A DNA stretch of 24,925 bases from Lojkania enalia (taxonomy: Eukaryota > Ascomycota > Dothideomycetes > Pleosporales). The stretch is taken from NCBI GenBank assembly GCA_010094045.1, contig ML986926.1:1-24925 (forward strand), read 5' to 3'. The notes beneath the pieces are model-generated. The model was given only the letters and a program-made list of their open reading frames with translations. It ran no database searches and had not been told where the DNA came from. Positions within the stretch are counted from its first letter, which is position 1. The number at the start of each line of letters is the position of its first letter. The position numbers and the translations under genes were made by a program. Shown in pieces: positions 19,232-24,925 of this stretch.

Positions 19232-20482
19232 ATGGCCTCTTTGCGATCTACAATGGCCGTCCGCCGCTACGTAACCATCCCCCAAGCAGTTCGATTGCGA
19301 CCTGTTGTCGCAGCCTCTCTACGACAACACCGCTTCATTCAAACCAATGGAGCAGCCAAGCCCGCACCATACCAGAAAGCGGAACCGGTGGGTGATAGAT
19401 TCAAAGAATTCGATCTCGCCGGCAAGGTGTTCGTGGTAACAGGTTCTGCATCCCGTTGTCCTCCCCTACTAGAGCAGTTTTCGCCTATGTGACTGAGCTA
19501 ACATTGTTGCAGGTGGAGCACGAGGTTTGGGTTTGTGCATGGCCGAGGGTTTGGTAGAGGCTGGCGGCCAAGGTGCCTGGACCCTAGCAATCTATTACCC
19601 TGGCCCGTTGCTGAATCGTCACAGTGCATTGCGTCGATGTTCTTCCCGAACCGGACGAAGCTTTCCAGATGGCAAGAGAACGCGTCGATCCTAGATATGG
19701 CGGTGGTCTCGAGTACCACCAATGCGATGTTGCGAAAGATAGTGAGGTGGAAGAATTATTTGAAAAGATTGGCTCAAAGAAGCAGCGACTTGACGGGCTC
19801 ATTGCTGGTATGTTTGCGTTTAAATTGTAGATAAAGAGTTTATCATCCCCCTTCCTACTGCCTAGTTATTCTGCCATATATTCTGGAGCAATTGGTGGAC
19901 TGACTCGGATTCTTTTAGCTGCCGCAATCCAACACGTCGAATCCGCCATCGAGTACAGCCCCGACGATATTCAAGAAATGCTCGACACGAACTACATGGG
20001 AGTCTTCCTTACGGCGCGGGCCGCGGCGAAACAAATGTACAAGTATAAGATTCAAGGATCCATGTGCTTTATTGCATCCATGAGCGGCCTGATCGCGAAC
20101 AGGGGGTTTATCGCGCCGGTTTACAACTCCTCAAAGGCAGCTGTTATCCAACTGGCACGAAGCCTGGCAATGGAATGGGGAAGGGTAAAAAAGGACGGTT
20201 CTGGAGGAATTCGCGTCAATTGCCTTAGCCCTGGTCACATTATGACGCCTATGGTGGAGGAGAACTTCAGAAAAGGCGAGGCAGATAAGCGCGAGTGGGA
20301 GAACAATAATATGCTGGGTAGAATTAGCTCACCAGAGGAGTACAAGGCCGCCGGATTATTCCTTCTAAGTCGAGCAAGCAGCTACATGGTAAGGGGTGCG
20401 GTCATTAATGATATGGTCCCTTGCTAACAATAGTCAGACTGGATCCAATCTCGTCATAGACGGCGGCACCACAGCTTGGTAG
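19232..20482 (+). CDS. Short-chain dehydrogenase/reductase, sorbose/xylulose-reductase type, with a mitochondrial-like leader
   Basis: Five exons (19232-19442, 19513-19572, 19625-19807, 19919-20388, 20438-20482) encode 322 residues. The Rossmann cofactor motif is TGGARGLG at 70-77; the catalytic residues fit N176, S207, Y220 and K224 (YNSSK). IASMSGLIANRG, the pair NMLGRISSPEEY and the end VIDGGTTAW are typical of fungal sorbose reductase, L-xylulose reductase and arabinitol or mannitol dehydrogenases, in which the usual NNAG is replaced, here by AAAAIQ. The reaction is probably NAD(P)(H)-dependent interconversion of a ketose and a polyol; the substrate is open. Residues 1-45 exceed the family's usual start and are rich in Arg, Ala and hydroxyl residues without acids, like a mitochondrial presequence. 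M1 and M8 (19253) both lie in ACAATGGCC, so leaky initiation is possible. Confidence 0.88.
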
Positions 20483-21158
20483 ACGAGGATTTTACATTAT
20501 TTTCCTGGTTCAGCGGTTTTCACGGCATTTATCAGCGACAAGCTGCAGCGGATATTTTTCTCTTCTAGCAAGATACCCGGATTTTCGTCGCATATAATTC
20601 AGGATGGGTATGGTCAAGTTTAATTGAGGCTGAACCAAAATTGGTAATGTGCTTGGAACTCACGCTCTAACGAACGTCACGAACTGTATATTTTCCAGGT
20701 TTTTTTTCGAGATTATAGGATGTAGATATATCCTTCGCCGATGTTTGAAGGATGTTCATGTGTGATTTAGATACAATCAAATCTATAATCAAACTTCATC
20801 GTACTAACCTAGCTGCAACTTTATAAATGGCTCTGGAACCTAATCAATTTGAGCGACTAGGTGTGATGCTCTGATGACATGCTGTGCTATAGAATGAGAG
20901 GCATAGATCAATATATTGCCATCTCGAAGCGCATGCACAATAGCATTCACAATATGAACACTTCGTGTAAGGCAAGGTATTCTAGAAAACTTGCGTCATA
21001 GTGTGTGGCGCTACACTTGCAGGGGAGCTTGTGCCAAGATCGGGACCCGCTAGAGCTAATCAATTCTAGCGTCTCTCGTTCGGACCATCTGTCCTTCCGT
21101 CACCCTTTCCAGCTAAACACCACGAGCTTGACGGCGAGCAAATCGACAATCCGCAACC
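20483..21158. other. Intergenic, no gene seen
   Basis: 3' flank of the SDR gene and promoter of ERV25. The stretch is AT-rich with stops in all frames. A 112-codon frame from 21005 overlaps the ERV25 start in another frame and is not supported. Confidence 0.5.
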
Positions 21159-21954
21159 ATGGACCGGTTGCTACGATTATTGGGCTCCCTACTCCTGCTG
21201 GTGATCCTGCCGCTTGCATCCGCCCTAAAATTCGACATCCATGCCGTCCAGCCTCACGACGCCGCGAAGTACGAGCGATGCATTCGAAATTTTGTAGCCA
21301 AGGACCAGCTGGTCGTTGTGACGGCCATTGTAGACGGGCATAGGGGTGACGGGCAGACGCTTAATATGCATGTGTGTTGCAGCCATGATATATCCAGCGG
21401 GAACTGTTTAATCGCAAAGGATAATGGCTAACATTGGCGTCTTAGATCCGCGATGCGATGGGCAACGACTACGGCAGGCCGAAAGATGTCTATGGCGAAA
21501 ATAGATACGCGTTCACATCCCATGCTGACTCGGCTTTCGACGTCTGCTTCGAGAATGTCATTACTGGCCGTAATTCTCTCCCGCCCCTAGATTGATCACT
21601 GCACGTCACGATGGATACTAATTAATTGGTGCAGACGGAAGCGGCAACTTAGTCCGACACATCGAACTAGACATCGACATTGGTGCCGACGCAAAAGACT
21701 GGTCCGCCATCCAAGCCGGTGAAAAACTAAAACCCGTCGAAGCAGAGCTTCGTAGGATCGAAGAAGTTGTTGGCGAGATCGTGGCCGAGATGGATTATCT
21801 AAGGGGCCGGGAACAAAAATTGAGGGATACGAATGAGAGTACGAATGAGCGAGTCAAGTGGTTTGCACTGGGCACAATGGGCATGTTGGTTGGATTGGGA
21901 GCGTGGCAAGTCGTCTACTTGCGAGCGTATTTTAGGTCGAAGCATCTGATCTAA
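21159..21954 (+). CDS. ERV25: p24 family cargo receptor Erv25
   Basis: Three exons (21159-21371, 21446-21569, 21635-21954; introns of 74 and 65 nt) give 218 residues, the usual size of Erv25 (p24-delta, TMED10). The protein cycles between ER and Golgi in COPII and COPI vesicles as part of the p24 complex. Residues 1-22 are a strong signal peptide ending in LASA. The GOLD domain follows with [23 protein letters not shown] and [11 protein letters not shown], its two cysteines set for the conserved disulfide. Then come [17 protein letters not shown] and [19 protein letters not shown], typical of the delta subfamily, a coiled coil (about 150-185), one membrane span and a short cytosolic tail [12 protein letters not shown] with the aromatic and basic residues used for coat binding. 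Exon 2 joins exon 3 by a split His codon. Confidence 0.93.
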
Positions 21955-22626
21955 GTTCCCATTCCTAGTCCGGAGGTTTGGGAGGGGATGTTACGAGATT
22001 TTGGTTTGGTAGAGGATCATTGTACGAAAAGCATCGAGGCATCGTTGGAGGTCGATGGATTGGAAATATCGTTTCCGGCATACATTTTTTGACGTGGAGC
22101 CTGGGCCGGCGTTGGTAGGAACTTGTCCAGTCTGGCTACTTCTGGGAAACTGGCTCAATAAAAGATCTCCCATTATTTTCTGATTTCGTGCCTTCCAAGT
22201 TGAGGCCCTCGTTGGCGCCTTCCCTTCCCTCAACCGGCTTAGGCGTCGATTGTTCCTGCCTATTTGTTGGGATTGGTAAGAGCGCGACGAATGTGTTTTG
22301 CCGGTCTGGTCTCTATCCGTCCTCTGTATCAAAGCCTTCACCGAACCACGTCTATCGATATCCATTCCCCACTATCCTGTTCATAAACCTTTATCACTAT
22401 TCTTCGATACATTCGCAGCAATACAACGCCTTTGAGCGACACGGCTGTTGTATTAATTCATATCGTCGCTCTAGCCTCCATTCTCAGCTTTCGGTATCGT
22501 TCTCCAAGATATTTGTCAATCACTACACTTTGTCGAGTCAACAACCGCTCTCACCTCTACTCTTTCCAAGTGTAGCTACCATTAGAACCCCTCTATCTAT
22601 ATTACGGTGTTCCTGCTACAGATCTC
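21955..22626. other. Intergenic with a long pyrimidine-rich stretch
   Basis: After the ERV25 3' flank, the plus strand from about 22300 to 22620 is rich in C and T (many TCT, CTC and CCT runs), as in long 5' leaders and core promoters of filamentous fungi. It leads directly to the ATG at 22627. No gene is seen inside it. Confidence 0.4.
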
Positions 22627-23151
22627 ATGACGCTTGAAACTCCTATTTGGCAACTCACACCAAAGTCGATATTGAAACGGGTACGACTTACGCAGAAACG
22701 GAAGAATAATCACAAGGCTCAGGGGCGAGTGCATACAAGGACTGCGGAGAGAAGGCCGAGGGAAGTATATTTGTTCAAGAGCTCGGAGTTTCGGTGATTG
22801 GCAATTAGTGGGCGTACGAACTATGATGCTTGCAGCCACTATTATCCGACCTGTTATCGTGTCCTAATCGTTGGCAAGACTCGCAGTATTTGCCTAGGAA
22901 AGATACAGGGAGCGTCCAGACGCATGTTCTTGGACGCGATTCAGGAAAGGTGCTCAGTCGGGCCCGGAATCGAAGAAACCTCGATATAGTTTGTGGAGAA
23001 GTTGTCATCGAGAACGGCAAATGTCTTAGACTTGCTTCCATGCATGACAAACTCGGATACAGTATCAAAGTCTTTACCATTTGCGAGATTGCGGCGATAT
23101 CTACTAGAAAAGGCTCTAGAGGTGGGTAGACGCCTTGCGGTCTGGGCGGTA
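22627..23151 (+). pseudogene. Single frame with two in-frame stops, unknown protein
   Basis: I do not recognise the family. From ATG 22627 the frame reads MTLETPIWQLTPKSILKRVR, a strongly basic part, to TGA 22795-22797. It goes on in the same frame through CYRVLIVGKTRSICLGKIQ and MFLDAIQERC to TAG 22987-22989, and continues with FVEKLSSRTANVLDLLPCM and ARLRRYLLEKALEVGRRLA to TAG 23149. Without the two inner stops this would be 174 residues. TGA could come from TGG or CGA, and TAG from CAG or TGG, all single transitions, as in the transposon relics of the window. It follows a pyrimidine-rich leader. If translated as it stands, only a 56-residue basic peptide would result. It may also be chance. 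Confidence 0.35.
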
Positions 23152-23788
23152 TAGACCGTGTTCGATAGGATTTAGTCATCCGAGGAAAATCGAGTATAGA
23201 TCCTCTACACGTCGTTGCTCTAACTTTGCTAGAGAGCCTCGTAACGAGAGCTAGTATACTAACTGAAGGCTAAACTGCAAATCCCGAACCGAGTCTAACA
23301 AATCGTTATTCAATGCCAGGTCTAAAAGAATCCTGACTTAAACTCTTAAAGCGACTACTCAGCTCCAATCGATGCGAGAACTTAGAGACTCTATTTGACA
23401 AGTATAGCTGAAGAAGAGGCCAGCATTTCGAGAGTTGATAAACTTAATCCTAAATGAAAGCTAGCGGAAAAAGCGAGATGGATGGTAACAGCCCTGGGTT
23501 CCAAACGCGGGCAAAGGCCTACCGTGCCCGGGTGAAATCGAGAAGAAACCGCAAGAAACAAGGGCTTGATCCATTTTATGGCACCGCCGGTGCCAGCGTC
23601 AAAAATTGAAATGGACATTGGCATTGTTTGTGTTGATGTTGGTGACGCCTTCTGAAAAAATTCAACGGCAAACAGAGGTATGCACTTTCTTGGTATGGCT
23701 TGCGGCTTTCTTTTGTGGTCATTTGTCATTTATGTGGAAATACTGGGCCACGGCGAGGGATCGTTATGCACCAGCCGAGTCCGATTCA
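23152..23788. other. Intergenic, no gene seen
   Basis: A minus-strand 112-codon frame (23391-23729) and overlapping plus-strand frames give no domain, signal peptide or splice pattern that I can support. This is the 3' flank of RIB7. Confidence 0.4.
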
Positions 23789-24619
23789 TCATGACATTGG
23801 TCTGCCACAAAGGACGACATCCTCTCCAAGAGGTACCCACTTCACGTCTTCCAGCCTTCCAACGGGTAATTTTGTATCGCCTTCGACCCTCTCGTCCGGG
23901 CAAACGAGGACGCCTCCTTTTCCTAACCATGTCGGCACAATTGTCACTATGACGGTGTTTACCAAGGAAATGTTTCGCGGGTGAAGTAAGTTGTTGATCA
24001 CGGCGCCTCCGCCCTCGATCATGACAGATTTAATTCCTTCATTTTGTAGCATAGTTAAAATCGAGCTCCAGGGTATTGCTGAAATTGAGGAAACAGTATC
24101 CGATGACAGAACAATATTACGGCCGCCGACATTTTCCAAAGCCTTCCTCTTGCGTTCTCCGATATCTTCTGTCGAGATCACCAATGGAGCTTTTCCTCGA
24201 CCCGCTTTTGCAAGTCTGAAAACCTTGTTGTCTTCGCTAAAATCCCATCTCCCCTTTGGATCGAGGACGACGGGTCTCGGCTGCCCGAGTAATCCTTCTC
24301 CACCATAACCTCCTACGCCAGCGATGCGACAGTTAAGAGATGGGTCGTCGGCGATAGCAGTTCCAACCCCGATTAGAATAGCATCGTGCTTTGAGCGCAG
24401 ATAGTGCGTCATGCTTTTTGACTGCGGGCCCGAAAGAGCGGTCTGAGTGCCCGGCGCGAGGGCAAGATTGCTGTCAAGAGATGTTGCGAATGTGAGCGTT
24501 ATGTAGATTGGAGGTTTGGTGCTTGAACTGAGATATGAGGAGGATGCAGGGAGGTAGGGGTCGACTTGTTGGCTTGAGGACGAAGAGAAGGTGAGAACGT
24601 CTCTGGGCGGTTCAAGCAT
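23789..24619 (-). CDS. RIB7: 2,5-diamino-6-ribosylamino-4(3H)-pyrimidinone 5'-phosphate reductase
   Basis: A single exon of 276 residues. The enzyme carries out the NADPH-dependent reduction of the ribosyl side chain to ribityl, a middle step of fungal riboflavin synthesis, in the cytosol. The RibD C-terminal fold is clear: PPIYITLTFATSLDSNLAL (36-54), SGPQSKSMTHYLRSKHDAIL (63-82), GVGTAIADDPSLNCR (84-98) with the NADPH and substrate contacts, PRPVVLDPKGR (114-124) and IEGGGAVINNLL (201-212). Yeast Rib7 is 244 residues; the extra length is a Ser-rich N-terminal stretch (10-33) and a Gly-rich insert (100-112). The start is the only methionine ahead of the fold. No FMN riboswitch is expected in fungi and none is seen. 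Confidence 0.92.
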   Translation of the reverse strand: MLEPPRDVLTFSSSSSQQVDPYLPASSSYLSSSTKPPIYITLTFATSLDSNLALAPGTQTALSGPQSKSMTHYLRSKHDAILIGVGTAIADDPSLNCRIAGVGGYGGEGLLGQPRPVVLDPKGRWDFSEDNKVFRLAKAGRGKAPLVISTEDIGERKRKALENVGGRNIVLSSDTVSSISAIPWSSILTMLQNEGIKSVMIEGGGAVINNLLHPRNISLVNTVIVTIVPTWLGKGGVLVCPDERVEGDTKLPVGRLEDVKWVPLGEDVVLCGRPMS

Positions 24620-24913
24620 ATTGAGAATTGACTTTGAGGAAATTGATGGGGTATTGGAGATGGGTATAAAGCGTTAGGAAAGGAGTTGAGACTACTTGCT
24701 AGTTCGCAGTACGTGAGGTTAGTGTGAAAGTGAGTTACCGCAAATTGTCTTTAGCAATGGCCAGTACGTCCCCGCTATGCGATATTAAAACCCTATAGTC
24801 AGACTCAGAAACCCAAGTCCTATCTAGAACTGGACGCTCTGTATTGCATAGGATATTATTTATCGGATGGTTTGCCATGTAAATCCTTCACGGCTGAGTC
24901 AGGCAGCGATTGA
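24620..24913. other. Upstream region of RIB7
   Basis: Non-coding in all frames. It should hold the RIB7 promoter, which fires leftward, but I see no clear TATA box in the minus direction. Confidence 0.4.
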
Positions 24914-24925
24914 GGGGGGGGGGGG
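24914..24925 (+). repeat. Run of 12 G at the window end
   Basis: The window closes in an uninterrupted G homopolymer of at least 12. Such runs at an edge often mark a contig end or sequencing artefact rather than biology. It is not a TTAGGG telomere repeat. Confidence 0.6.

Noticed and set aside
22805..23179. Minus-strand 124-codon frame
   Set aside because: It is antisense to the better-looking plus-strand broken frame and shows no domain.
24914..24925. Terminal G run as a telomere
   Set aside because: Pure G without the TTAGGG unit; more likely a contig edge or read artefact.
1..24925. CRISPR array, rRNA genes or a bacterial-type operon
   Set aside because: There is no regularly spaced repeat array and no 5S or large rRNA signature, and the spliced genes on both strands mark a fungal nuclear region.

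Overview
The window is a stretch of nuclear chromosome from a filamentous ascomycete (Pezizomycotina). Short introns of about 42-111 nt interrupt the genes. The housekeeping genes are mitochondrial release factor 1, the p24 protein Erv25 and the Rib7 reductase. There is an intact fungal rvt-type reverse-transcriptase-related gene, and the transposon relics carry transitions of the kind left by repeat-induced point mutation (RIP). Gene content would suit Leotiomycetes, but I cannot prove the class from sequence alone.

Layout from left to right. A possible solo LTR with a 12-bp GATATC-based minisatellite (1-367). A two-exon histidine-phosphatase (phosphoglycerate-mutase-like) gene (1198-2049). 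Two decayed genes: a plus-strand frame with a Walker-B-like motif (2091-2760) and a minus-strand ATP-grasp-like pseudogene (2740-3720). A Ty1/copia RNase H relic (4235-4790, minus). A 938-codon intact rvt-like gene (5018-7834, minus). A broken coiled-coil protein gene (8645-10175, minus). MRF1 (10559-11936, minus) and a gamma-glutamyltransferase-family gene (12391-14289, plus) form a divergent pair. Next is a relic island: a tyrosine-recombinase/zinc-finger remnant (14872-16300, minus), a pogo/Fot1-type transposase relic (16485-17540, plus) and AT-rich filler to about 17950. A faint decayed gene follows (18395-19054, minus). Then come a five-exon SDR gene of the sorbose-reductase type with a mitochondrial-looking leader (19232-20482), a three-exon ERV25 (21159-21954), a plus-strand frame with two in-frame stops (22627-23151) and RIB7 (23789-24619, minus). 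The window ends in a run of 12 G.

The living genes do not form a pathway. They are ordinary metabolic and organelle functions separated by decayed accessory DNA. The most notable item is the rvt-like protein: the reading frame is perfectly kept over 2.8 kb, yet the positions expected to hold the three catalytic aspartates of the polymerase (one in motif A, two in motif C) are all asparagine. This points to a non-polymerising rvt paralogue, or an active site that decayed while the fold was retained. The surrounding relics show how unconstrained sequence decays at this locus, and this gene does not look like them.
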